Shown: positions 9,772-21,043 of the stretch, one piece after another
How the letters are laid out: each line of letters starts with the position of its first letter
Position numbering within the stretch: position 1 is the stretch's first letter
DNA from: Apiosordaria backusii
Lineage: Eukaryota; Ascomycota; Sordariomycetes; Sordariales; Lasiosphaeriaceae
Length of the DNA stretch: 64,000 nucleotides
NCBI GenBank assembly: GCA_030549205.1
Contig: JAUKTV010000004.1
Span: forward strand, 1,488,001-1,552,000
Direction of reading: 5' to 3'
Made by a program: the position numbers and the translations under genes
The notes under the pieces: model-generated
Told to the model about the DNA's origin: nothing
What the model saw: only the letters and a program-made list of their open reading frames with translations
Databases searched by the model: none

Positions 9772-11774
9772 TCAAGAAAACGAGAGCCGCACCATGTCGA
9801 CGAAACTTGACTTGCCATTCGGAACAACGGCCAGTTCCAGCTCAAAAAGAGGATCTCCAAAAAAGTCAACAGTGTGCATCTTGCATCGCACTTTCATTCG
9901 AGGGGTGTCGTACTCGGCCCGGGTATCCGGTTTAGAAGCTAGCAAAGGCACCCAGAACCAAGAATCTGTTGAGCACAAGAAGTCTGCAGTGGTTTGCAAG
10001 GCCGAGCTATCCAGCTCGAAGGTCTGTAATTCCTGGCCGTGGGCAGCTGTGACAACCTTGGCCCAATCCATCATGGCACACCAAGGCTCCGGTGAGAAGT
10101 CACCACGTTCTGGCATACATACTTTTCCCCATGAAAGGGCAACTGCACCTAGTCCGTCAAACTGGAGAATGATGGTTCCAAAGAGAGCCAAGTGGTTGGT
10201 TTCAGGATTTTGTTCTCCAAGAAATCGTTTGGGCCAGCTTGATCGCTCAATAGACGGGGCATAGATGCGGTTTTCCTTGACTTGCAGCGTATGGGGGTAG
10301 GCCGCGTAGGAGTATTTCACCGTCTCTGGTATGTCAAGCTTGATCCTCATGCCGATAGTGTACAGCGATGCCAGCTTCGCGATATCAGATAGTGAATCAG
10401 AGAACCTGTGTGGGGGTTCAAAGTACAAGCGAATTGTGTCCATGTAGACGTTGTTCAGATCGTAGCGTAACCGGTTTGATACTGTCCGTAAATTAGCCTC
10501 TGTTGCTCAGTCGTTATTGGTAGACTTCAAGACTACCTACGTCCATCACCAACGGTTGCCCATTCAATCCAGCCCTGTTGATCGATGGGAGTTATTCTGT
10601 GCAATCCGGACCCAGGTGTCCTGTAGAAGGTGCGGGATTTATCGTTATGAGGATGTTCCTTTCGGAGAACAATGGCCGGGTGGCTTGTTAAGTCGGACCG
10701 ATATATGCAGTTCAAAATGGCGAGGTAGCGTGTCTTGTCTTCTTTCCCTTGCCTGATAAGAGGCCATAGAAGCACTCCCGCCTCCACGGCCTTCGGTGAT
10801 GGTAACAGGTCGAATGAAGACGTAGAAACAGAAAAGATCGGACCGTCCTTCAAACTCTGCACAATTTCTGACGAGGCGAAGCATTTCGGAGAATCAGCCA
10901 GTAAGTGACGGCTATCAGAATAGAATGGTCGGTCAAAAGCCAGTATAGACTGATCGCTAGATGTCTTCAGAATTTCCTGCTGTAATCGCTGAAAAGCATG
11001 ACGCCCTTCTCCGTACAGCATCGGCATGTTGACGCCAAAGAGTCCTAGAAGGGAATAGGCTTCGTCCTCCTTTCTGGTTGTAAATCGGTAAGCAGCCCAA
11101 GACATGATTTGTCCTGTGCTACAGGCCCCGAGATAGCTGTCTAGCTTGTAGGTGGGCTCGTGTTTGTTCAGTCCTGCCATCCTACCCCGACGCCTGGCTC
11201 GTGGTGTAGCGGATTTTGGCGAGAACCAGCGAAGGATTTCCACAGGGATGCTGGTTGTTTTACTGATGCTATCCGCGAGATCGGCGACTTCCCGCGTGCC
11301 AGGCAAGAGTTGTCTGCTTCCCAGGTAGAACCATTGACTGTCATAAAAGCGCACATCCTTAGGAGCAATCAGCTCTTGCAGTGTCCATCCTCGGTTGAAC
11401 CAGCGGCTTTTCTCAAATGCCACCGAGGAGCCCTCTGGGACGTTGACATCGGAGAGGTAGGCATAGCACCTGTCTGCATCGTGATACCATCGAAACATGG
11501 AGTTGATGGCTTCGGAAAGTTCGACACTACTGGTCTTGTCGATGCAGCAGGTATCGATCCAGATGTATTCGTAACCATCTTGACGCGCTTGCTCACAACT
11601 ATCGCTGACCTTGAGAAACCACTTTTTGGAGACAGGAAGTGGCTTTTGTGGGTCGCAGATATCAGCGAAGAGGACCTCATCCTCGCCCCAGGTATGAGAA
11701 AGAATGGCGTACGGATAAATCGGCGAAGAACATGGTGGTTCTAGCCTCAGGGTTTTCGTGTTCAGAAGACGCAT
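9772..11774 (-). CDS. HET-domain (heterokaryon incompatibility) protein
   Basis: Two exons: 11774-10541 and 10499-9772, 653 aa. The 41-nt intron (donor GTAGGT at 10540, acceptor CAACAG at 10500) joins in phase and links the HET domain to a C-terminal region that would otherwise look like a separate ORF. The three HET blocks are present: YAILSHTWG at residues 22-30, YIWIDTCCIDK at 70-80, and RWFNRGWTLQELIAP at about 124-138. HET domains are TIR-like modules that trigger cell death in fungal non-self recognition. The remaining 500 residues hold no NACHT, WD40 or ankyrin signature, so this is a stand-alone HET protein. I chose the start at MRLLNTKTLRLE, the usual HET opening, over an ATG five codons earlier. 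It is divergent from the Zn2Cys6 gene with 334 bp between starts. Confidence 0.92.
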
Positions 11775-12108
11775 TGTGTGTCGAAACAATATGTGCTCCC
11801 CTCCTCGTCGTCGAGTTGCACTGCTGACACCTTGACTGAGATTGATAACGAGCTGGCAAGCTGCCTAATCGACTGGAATGGCTTGGCAACCGAAGTGGCC
11901 GAGAAACGCGAAGATGTGGGTCCGATCTACCCCTGTCTCAGACAAATTAGACGTTGTGATTGGTCACCTTTTTTCAGAGAACATTCGGACTGCGATAGCA
12001 GGTGGGTCTTCAACAAACAACTTCACCAGTTCGTCTCACTCACCTACTTGACATTGACTACTCGAACCTTCGGATTGCGGTAAAGAGACAGTACCTACAA
12101 GATTCCGT
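11775..12108. promoter_or_regulatory. Shared divergent promoter of the HET and Zn2Cys6 genes
   Basis: Only 334 bp separate the two outward-facing start codons, so the regulatory sequence is at least partly shared. I see no clear TATA box or palindromic CGG pair in it. Confidence 0.5.
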
Positions 12109-14786
12109 ATGTCGCGCCCTTTTCCACAAATACCCAGCCTCAACACGGGCCCCAATGGTCGCCAAAATCCAGATGATTTGTCATCTCTGTTGGGTGACCT
12201 GGCCCAGCCAGCACGTGTGAGAAGTTGCGTGACATGTCGGGCGAGGTACCGTTTTCATGTTTCTCTGATGTTGCTTGTTACAGCATCTTTTTAGGGCCAG
12301 AGCTAACTTCCCCCAGGAAAGTGAAATGTGACAAAGGATCTCCATGTTCGAATTGCAAGCGATATGGAATTGCTTGTGTGCTTGCTCCATACCGGCCCCC
12401 TCGGTGGGCTCGGCGCACCACTGCCGCTCCTAGTGCTAGTAGCCAGACCACCAGTCCACCAGGCACAGCACCACCACAGACACCAGTCATGGCCAGCCCA
12501 CCAAGTTCAAGTACAGCGAAGTCAGACGCAGTTCATGTCATGGAGCGGTTAGAGAAACTTGAGCAGCTTGTTAAGGACTTGGGAGGTGAAGATGCGATTC
12601 GCAAAGGCATTCCGAAGTCTGCTGTCGACATGGCCCAGAAGTTATCTTTGAATGATACGAATCGGCAAGACCATGTAAGAAGTGGTATCTTTTCACGAAT
12701 CTATGATGAGGTGAGTTTGAAAAAGATATCTTTTACCTTTGGTTGTGAGATTAATAGAAGAACAGCTTGATCTTCTACGGTCCGAAACAGGAGCACTCAA
12801 CCAAGAAGATCCAAATAGCTCCGACTCAGATCCTGAAGATGCCTTTCGAAATGCTAGCAGTGCTGCTACTCAAGTTTCGTCACCAAGGCATACTGTTTTT
12901 CTAGGGCAAAGTCTGGGGTCCACAGGGGCGTCCATTCATCACTTGTACCCACCACCAGCGCAGATTCCCTTCTTACTCGGAGTGTTTGGTGAAAATGTCA
13001 ACAGCTTGATGCAGACAGTTCATATGCCAGCCGTCAAGAAGCTGCTACTACCAAGCAGCGACGGGAGCCCACCGGTCCTTGGGCCTGCGCAAGAAACTTT
13101 GATGTTTGCTATCTACTTCGCTGCTGTGACGTCAATGGAAGAACCTGATGTGAGCAGGCTTTTCTCATACACAAAGTTCTTGGTGCTGATGCTCTTTCGC
13201 AGGTCGCCGGTAATCTGGGATCTACCAAAGACGAGCTCACACGGAAATTCCGTTCTGGTTTCGAGCATGCTCTGGCTAAGACTAATTTTCTAGGTTCACC
13301 CAGTCTCATTGTTGTCCAGGCGCTGCTCATTTTCCTTCTGTTGGTCCGCTGCAACGACAGCCCCAGGTTTGTCTGGATGATGACAGGCATTGTCATCCGA
13401 ATGGCTCAATCTCTCGGGCTGAATCGGGATGGTGCAAGGATAAAGGGCCTTTCGCCATACGAAGTTGAGATGCGCCGGAGGGTTTGGTGGGGTGTTTGTT
13501 TCCTTGATGCAAGGACATCGGAAGATCAGGGCACAGAGGTGACTATATCCCATGGCACGTTTGACACTAAACTACCCCTCAATCTCAACGACTCGGATAT
13601 TAGCCCCGATATGACGGAACCTCCAGCAGAACGCGAAGGCATGACTGACATGAGCAATGCTCTATACTGTTATGAAGTGTCAAACATGATGCGTCGAATG
13701 ATGAACCCAACAGCAGACGGCATCAGAGATATGGACCGTATACTGGATGAACTCTACTCCAAGTTTGATCAACGCTACCTCCGACATCATCGAGCTGGGG
13801 AGCCCGGCATCAAGTATTGGATCGGTATTACCGTGGCACGTCTCGTTGTTGCCAAAGTCCGGCTCATTCTTCACTTTCCCACACTTCTTTCTTCGCCAAA
13901 CAAGCAGGACATGCCCATGGAGGTTCGCGACAAGTTGCTACTGTCCGCAATCGAAATCACAGAGCAGAACCATGCTATCAATACACAAACAGAAATCAAG
14001 GGCTGGAGTTGGGTCTCCCATTCTTATACGCACTGGCACGCCATCATCTTCATTCTTCTAGAGATAACCCAACGACCATGGTCTCCTACCGTTGAGCGCG
14101 CTTGGTCTGCTCTGCACAGCGAATACCTGGTTCCAAGCAAGTCAAGTCTGGAAAGGGGGCCACGATTCTGGACACCATTGCGAAGACTTATAGCCCAGGC
14201 GCGCAAGCACCGAGAAGCAGAGCTTGAGCAGCTCCGGAAGGACCCAGTAAAAGCAAGAATGTTGGAAGAAGAAGATGCGAGACGCGCGCCCTTTGCAAAC
14301 GATGGGCCGTTTCCAGACTCGTTGAGTGCAAGATTATTTCGGGAACGATGGCAAGGGCTCATAGCCGGAGACCATGCCAGCGCACACAATGATAACCCTC
14401 GAGCATCTGGCGTGGAGCCTTTGTTCAGCGGAGCAACCTTGGGGGCGCCCATCAATGTTAACAGCAACCAGCATCGAACCAATGCTGCCCCTGGTGGCTT
14501 TAGCTTTGCATATCAGGGGCTGGCATCGACACCAAGCCCTCTCACCCTTTCACCCCAGTCTGTGAATGCGGCTACAGCACCCTTCTCATATCGACCGTCA
14601 TTCCCTATGCCAAATATGACCATTGACCCCCAGCCATGGATGGGGGTCAGTCCAACCCTCTCAGGGGATGCGACTGGCGAGTTTCAGCCGAGTATGGATA
14701 TTGACGACAACGTGGACTGGTGGGAATGGCTTGGAAAGGCTGGTGTTATGGACCCCCATGGAGATTCCACCGGAGACGGGATGTGA
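12109..14786 (+). CDS. Zn2Cys6 fungal transcription factor
   Basis: Four exons: 12109-12245, 12317-12710, 12766-13149 and 13203-14786, giving 832 aa, all junctions in phase. A binuclear zinc cluster occupies residues 40-66 with exact C-x2-C-x6-C-x5-C-x2-C-x6-C spacing (Cys 40, 43, 50, 56, 59, 66), and intron 1 falls between the second and third cysteines. A short coiled-coil-like segment (VMERLEKLEQLVKDLGG) follows as a probable dimerisation element. The middle region around VQALLIFLLLVRCNDSPRF, with MRRRVWWGVCFLDARTS after it, matches the fungal-specific transcription factor domain (PF04082 type). The C-terminus is Pro/Ser/Asn-rich with an acidic end (MDIDDNVDWWEWLG), a possible activation domain. 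Its target is unknown; autoregulation or control of the adjacent HET gene is only a guess from the shared promoter. Confidence 0.93.
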
Positions 14787-15673
14787 CACGGCTGAAAGGG
14801 TCATTTATCGGCTGCAACCACACAGCCAGATAAGATTGATACTGACGCGTGTCTAATCCTGCGAGCAAGTAATTTACAGTGGAAGTCCGGGAACATGAAG
14901 GGGCTCGAGAAACCCTGAGCCTAGATTGTGACAAAATATCCTCGCTCACAGGACCTAGACCCACAACCTGAAACGACGACTCGATGAGAACTGTTGTGAA
15001 CAGGACCCCCACCTCTTGCCATCCCACCTCATGTCACAGTGGGCACTCCCCCACTTCCCCCACCACGGCTCGGCTCGCACAGCACGTTGGTTAGCGACCT
15101 TTCTGGACCCCACACCCCAATCGGTGACAGCACCATTCCACAACGCACTGGCTCGCATTTTACTGGCTTTTTCTCCGCATCTCATGGCCACGAGGCTACC
15201 TAATGATGATCAGCTGTTTTCTCCATGACCGATCAGTCGGACCTCCTTGTGAAATACGGCACGGAGAGCAGGCTGTGGGGAATGGTTCACTGAGCTCCCC
15301 ATATGTCCGCTGTTGATGTCTTGGCTTCAAGGAAGCACAATCTCCGTGAGCTACGGGCCGTCGGCTAGAGGTCAGCCTGACCGTCTCTATCATTACCGTC
15401 TGATCGGATGTCGTCCGAACCAACGCTCAAAGCTTTCAAGATTTCCGGGTTTTGCGCTCGTTGTCAAGTTTATCGCGGCAGAGCTAGCCGGGATTCCTAC
15501 ATTGCCGCGCTGGCCCCCCTTTTGCCGGCGTTGCACCCCTGAGTACGAGTGAGAAGTAAAAAGGTTGGGGGTCTGGCTGCATGGCAGATTGTTCAGTTTT
15601 TCCTCTCTTGTCAGAAAGCAGAAACCAGACCATTGTGCTGTGACGGCCCAAGGTGAAGATACCTGTCGTAAAA
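14787..15673. other. Intergenic, promoter side of the hydroxyacid dehydrogenase
   Basis: About 890 bp with no gene-like ORF. The region 15040-15160 is C-rich on the plus strand. No RNA or repeat was recognised. Confidence 0.4.
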
Positions 15674-17036
15674 ATGGCAGAGCCCACAAATACCCCAATG
15701 CCCCCAGGCACTCCGGTGCCGGCATCAACCCCGCGGTCAAGCTCCCCACTCCAGCAATACTCAATCCCAAGCCTGACGCCCAATGCGACAACAACCACAA
15801 TTCCCCTGTGGCCCTCAACAACTTCCTTGCCAGCAAGCGCACCGCGAAAACCCCAACGGCCGATAGTCCTCCACATCGGCGACCCGATCAAGTACAACCC
15901 CGATACCTACGCCGAGTTTAGCGCTGCTTTCGAGGTCATCCGTCCATCCACCCCCGAGCGCGAAAGAAGCGAGTTCATCCGCGCCCTCAAAGAAAAAAGA
16001 TGGGGTGATTTCAGCGCCATATTCCGTCCGTTCTGGGGCACAGGGGGAGAGATGGGGCGGTGGGATGCTGAGCTCATTGATCTGTTGCCTCCATCAGTCA
16101 AGGTGTTTGCCAGTGCCGGTGCTGGCTTCGACTGGGCAGACACCAAACTGTTGGGGGAACGAGGTTCGTTTTCTTTCCTCTCTTCCCCATACAGGGTGCA
16201 TACTAACATAGCGGCAAACAGGAATAATCTACTGCAATTCCGGCCTCGCAGCCGCAGAAGCAGTGGCAGACTTCTCCGTCGCGATGATCATCTCCACCTT
16301 TCGACATCTCCCATGGTGCATGAACGCCGCTACCCTTCCCTATCTCTCCTCTTCCTCGTGTCCATCAGGCGCGAGAAAAGCCTTCCTAGAATGCCACGCC
16401 CGCGCAACGGCGGTTAGTCACAACCCCCGCGGGCATACGTTAGGGCTGATAGGATTCGGGAATATAGGGCAGCAAATCGCTGCTAAGATGGGCAACACAG
16501 CATTCGGGATGAAGATCGCCTACTACGACGTCGTGCGGAAACCTGCCGAGGTGGAAAGGGAGCTTAAAGCGACGTTTCATGAATCGTTGGAGGGGTTGCT
16601 AAAGGCTTCTGACTGTGTGGTGCTATGTACACCTGCTTCGGCGGATGGGAGGCCGATCATCACTGCTGATACCTTGGGTTATCTGAAGCCAGGGACGAGG
16701 TTTGTGAACATTGCGCGGGGATCGCTGGTTGATGAAGAGGCACTGGCGGATGCGCTGGATCAAGGGGTGGTTGGGGCTGCTGCGCTGGATGTACATATGG
16801 AGGAGCCGAGGGTGAATGAAAGGCTGGTGAAAATGGCTACGGGGTTGGGCTTTGATGGACAGAAAGTATATCACCCGGGGAGGGTGATGTTGACTTGTCA
16901 CAATGCGGGTGGGACGGTGGAGACACATGTTGGGTTTGAGGAGTTGAGTATGAGGAATATTTTGGCGGTTGTGAAGGAGGGAAAGGGGGCGTTGACGCCG
17001 GTTAATTTGCATTGGTTGAAGGAGAGGACGACATGA
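15674..17036 (+). CDS. D-isomer-specific 2-hydroxyacid dehydrogenase
   Basis: Two exons, 15674-16163 and 16222-17036, 434 aa; the 58-nt intron joins in phase. The NAD-binding glycine motif is LGLIGFGNIGQQIA. The catalytic Arg lies in FVNIARGSLVDEEAL, the Glu in the ALDVHMEEPRV segment and the His in RVMLTCHNAGGT, the R-E-H arrangement of the family. The N-terminal 50 residues are Pro/Thr/Ser-rich and atypical for the family, which starts near IVLHIGDPIKYNPD; they could be a targeting or disordered extension. The segment NAATLPYLSSSSCPSG is unusual and might hide a mis-spliced short intron, though no GT donor is obvious. The likely reaction is NAD(P)-dependent reduction of a 2-oxoacid (glyoxylate/hydroxypyruvate type); the substrate is not determined. 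Codons change from C-ending to G-ending along the gene. Confidence 0.9.
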
Positions 17037-17940
17037 GGGTGTTGAATGTTGTGGACTGGACTGAGAAAGGTGATTGCTGTGGAGGTGGGCGCTTGGAGTT
17101 TTGGGCGTTCCGCGGATTGGGAGGAGTTAGCAAACAAAGTGTTTATCGGCCTTGGTTGATGTGCCGAAGGACGCTATGAAGGCTAACGAAGCTGGGGTCT
17201 CATTGAGCGTGGAGTTGTGTTTTGAAGAAAGGACCAGGGGTTTGGAACGGGGGGTTTGGAACGGGGTGAGTGGGGAATGGTATGGCTCATTCCAGCATTC
17301 ACCCTTTCCGGGCCCCCGAGTCCATTTCTTCAGAATACAAATCCACGTTTGTGAGAACCGCAGGTCCGTTTGTCGTCGTAGCTAAGCCTGCCGGTTGCTG
17401 AAATGGCCCCTTTGGAGGAACATCAGATATCTTAGTTGAACACGTACTCTCCCCACTGACATCTATACCGTTTATCTCTCTCTCCATTGCCCTGCTCCTG
17501 GTGTTTAAAGTCCTAGTGTCAATGTGAGCATGCTTCGCCGCTACCTGCGCCATCGTAACAAGACACAAGGGTATCACAAGCGCCAATATCACATCATCAC
17601 CAGTCCAAGACGGTGAATTGTTTGTATCCGCATTTAGGGGCAAAGCCCAGCAAGTAGTATAAAAACACATGCAAAGAAAATGGGTATATGTACCGCAACC
17701 AAACCCTCCCCTTCCCCTTCCCACCAAAACATCAACGCCCTGCGAAATCACCGAAAATCTAAATACACGAAATTTCCCAAAGAGAAACATTAGGAGCTAT
17801 GAAGCAATCCATTTTATCACACCCCATATCTGAGCCCAGATGTTACCATGATTCACCATCCCGTCCCGAAGCGAGCCGAACCCAACCGAACAATGCAAAC
17901 CCACTCAATACATCCATCATCGATCCCAGCGACGCGATAT
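17037..17940. other. Intergenic, convergent region
   Basis: About 900 bp between two convergent genes. It contains a 163-codon minus-strand ORF at 17299-17790 with weak codon bias and one hydrophobic segment (DDVILALVIPLCLVTM). I do not accept it as a gene (see rejected items). Confidence 0.4.
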
Positions 17941-19369
17941 TCACCTCCTAGCCTCATTCTCTCCCGGCATCTCAGCCGGATTCCCGCTCTGCCCCCTCAC
18001 AACACCACCACTGTCCAACTCAGACATAAACTGCTGCGGGGCATAAGGCTGGTACGGCTGATGCTGTCCCGGGACCGCCAAACCGACACCCTGGTGGGGA
18101 GGGGGAGGTGTGTGACCCTGCCCCTGTTGAGCGCCATACTGGGAGTTATTCGGCGAGGGTGTTGTGTGTGGGTATAACCCCCCACCAGCCGCTCCGTACT
18201 GATAACCTTGCTGCATCTCCGGTGGCTTTGACGGATCGTACAAGTAGGAGTACCTTGGGTCGTTTTGATTGGCGAGGTAGGGGGTTTCCGGGCGTAGGTT
18301 CGTGGTGCCGGGGGGGAAGAACCCGGGTTGGTTTTGCGGGAGCTGGGGGGAGGCATAAGAGGTGTCGGTGGGGGGGACGGCGGTGTATGCTGGGTTTGTG
18401 GAGGGGGTGTTGTTGGGGTTGGTGTTGTTGGATTTGTTGCGGCGGCGGATGAGGAAGAAGGCAATGCCTCCTGCGATCAGGGCTAGGCCGGCTACTCCGC
18501 CTACGACGCCGCCGGCGATGGCTCCGGCGTTTACTGGGGGGTTGTCGGCGGCTGGCGGGGGGGTATTGGTGCCGGTGTTGGTAGGGCCGGAGGTTGTGCC
18601 GGTCGTGGCGTCGGATGTGGTGGTTGAGGAGGAGCGCGTCGAAGTGCTGCGGGTGGAAGCGTCGAGTACACTCCGCGGCACGTCCAGCATCGTGACCATG
18701 CCCTGGGCCGTGTGGCAGAGGTACATACTTTTCGGTTCTGGGCCGGGCCACACGTATGTTATACATGCGCCGATGCTCGATGTTGCGCTGGCACCACCTG
18801 TCAGTCTCTTGTATTCTCATAAGATATCTCGGCGCATAGCTTACCAGCATCCGGTTTGAGGTCCTACCGATCGACATAAACCCGCGTTAACAGCTTGATA
18901 ATCGAGGCAGACAGTGTAGAACGGCGTGGTGGCGCCCGGTTCGATGCAATTCACGACACTGTCGATGTTGGTGGAGCATGTCAACGATGCACCGCAAACA
19001 AAAGCCTCCGCTGCAATCCTTGTTAGTGATGGGACGCTTCAGCGCAATGAGATGAGGCGACTTACAGGCCGTGTGGTCAAACCAGCCGCATGTCTTCGAG
19101 TTTAGCCAGTTGGTGGTCTGCCGTTTCGCCTTGACCCAGTGCTCGCCTCTCCTCATCAGCTCTACGAAATCGATCTCTGATCCATCGTTGAGGAAGGGCG
19201 CCTCAGTTGGCTTTGGCGACCACCCATTGACGCCGTCTGGTGATGATGTTGCTGTAACCTTGGGCAGACCGTATCCGTAACCGTTTTGAGGTCCATCGAG
19301 TTGCTGACCAAGCCAGTGGGCATATGCCAAATGGCACAAGGCCATCAACATGCAAAAAGAGGCCCTCAT
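17941..19369 (-). CDS. Mid2/WSC-like single-pass membrane protein with Cys-rich ectodomain
   Basis: Three exons on the minus strand: 19369-19066, 19010-18845 and 18787-17941, giving 438 aa with all phases consistent. Layout in order: signal peptide (MRASFCMLMALCHLAYAHWL); an ectodomain with many cysteines (TCGWFDHTA, FVCGASLTCST, NCIEPG, VCLDYQ, GLCRSV, TGCC, GACITYVW, LCHTA); a Ser/Thr-rich stretch (STRSTSTRSSSTTT); a Gly/Ala/Val transmembrane helix at about residues 244-270 followed by RRR; and a Pro/Gln/Tyr-rich cytoplasmic tail. This is the architecture of fungal cell-wall stress sensors of the Mid2/Wsc kind, and of many unassigned fungal type I proteins. The ligand and pathway are inferred from layout only. 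Confidence 0.82.
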
Positions 19370-21043
19370 GGCGCTAGGATTATTGCTAGAACACCACTAT
19401 TCGCTGACCAAAAACCGTTGCGCCCGAGGCGGTATTGGCGCGGGCGATCCAAACGGTCGGGTCGCAGTTGGAAGTCGCTTCTGGCGCCAATTAAAGACAA
19501 TAAGGAAATGGAGGTCTCAAGATGGGCATACTTGTGTCGTGCTTTCAGGCAAAAGTGAAGCTCAAAAATGAGCGCCAAATTTTTGCCCTCGCGCAAGAGA
19601 AGGCGCGGGATCAGATTGACTGGCTGAAGAAATGAGCGAGGGGGGGTTGCAACGTTGAACTAGGCTGGGGTTGAGCTGCAGACCATAGACCCTTGTTCAG
19701 TGTGGCTAAGCTGGGGCAGTCCTGAGGAAGCTGGCGGCAACCTGCGGATGGTGTGCTGTCTGTGGATGTCTTGGTGCCAAGGGGGGAGCAAGATGGAGTT
19801 CAGGTTGGGCAGCTCGGTTTCTGGACCCTCGACAAATGAGCTTTTCGCATTCCCAGCGCATGCTTGTCATCCACAACACCTTACCACTTTCCTTCGCCCA
19901 CTTAAGCGCGGCCTTCCTCTTCGCGGCCTGCCTGGCTCAGTGGCACAAGCAAACATCTCCAGACGGGATAGGAAAGCCAAAGGGCGTGGCGAACCAACCC
20001 GCCCGCGCTTTGCAAAACCTCTGCAATGGCTCTCAGAATCCTTCAAGTCCCCGTCAACTTTAATCATCCCAGCCGTTCCCCTTCTGCTGCATGGTCCTTT
20101 AGCTCCTTCATGCCCACCTCGCAAAAATAGCAGAGCATTGCCCACTCACAAAACTCAGCCCCATGTGCAACTGGAAGTCATCCCACCCCTGTTGTGGCAC
20201 GAAGTCCACCCGATCACCGGATATAAGAATATCGAGCTCGCACATTCCCACATGGTGGTGCAGTTCTTCGTTGCCTAAAGCCGGACCCGTTCAGCCCTAT
20301 GGTCGTGACATGTCCACCCTGGGGATCAATTCAATTCGAAAAGGCGCATGTCAGGTCGATGGAGGTTTCTTCTTGATGATCATCTCGAAATACCTCATCT
20401 TCTAAGTCCATCTTCGGTTCTGATGGCCAGTGGGGGAAACGCGAGATTGTGCCAAGCACGTGCCAAGGTTTCTCAACATGTGAAACATGAGGCACAACCA
20501 TCATCTGATTGGTCAGCCAGAGACAATTTGAAGGTTTTGGGGACACAGGCACGTGACATACTGTTGTCCAATGCGCTAAAACTTTGATCCGTTGCTCAAT
20601 GGTAGCCTTTCGATCGACGTCATGTCTTTTCAACACATCAAATGCTCGAAATCATTGTTTGGCGATGTCGTGATGGATGGCCGAACTATTGTTAGAAGAA
20701 GATTATTTGTCTACAAAAGTCCATATCTCATCAATACAAGAATAACCTGCATCTTTTTTCTCAGAAACCAGAAGCGAAGTCATGATTCCCCTCTTTCCAT
20801 TTCGGCCCAAAAACAAGATCTGGCGCCATGCAATGGGTGCACCTGCAGCTCGCAGCGACAACATCAGCTCACAGCGACAACATCAGCTCTTCACAACACT
20901 GAACACTGCCCAGATCTTTATATCTTTCTCCACTGTTCATGACATTTGCGGCTGAAAGATCGTAATACCAGAACCTGCGTGACATATCTCTTGAAGCACA
21001 GCATCTATTCTTGTTCATACATCAATAGAAAAACGCTGCCAAG
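19370..21043. other. Intergenic, about 1.7 kb
   Basis: Divergent spacer holding the promoters of the membrane protein (leftward) and the glucanase (rightward). The 192-codon ORF at 19700-20278 lacks codon bias and a recognisable domain. The only repeat seen is the short tandem duplication at 20848-20888. Confidence 0.4.
20848..20888 (+). repeat. Tandem duplication of a 19-nt unit
   Basis: The unit GCTCRCAGCGACAACATCA occurs twice back to back, followed by the start of a third copy, about 160 bp upstream of the GH64 start codon. It may be a duplicated promoter element or slippage. Confidence 0.7.

Noticed and set aside
17299..17790. 163-codon minus-strand ORF with a hydrophobic stretch after TGDD, reminiscent of helix 2 of fungal rhodopsin-type proteins
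   Set aside because: Only one possible helix, weak codon bias, no splice sites bringing in the other six helices; it lies in the 3' flank of the neighbouring minus-strand gene.
19700..20278. 192-codon plus-strand ORF
   Set aside because: Unbiased codons and no recognisable motif; lies in a divergent promoter region.
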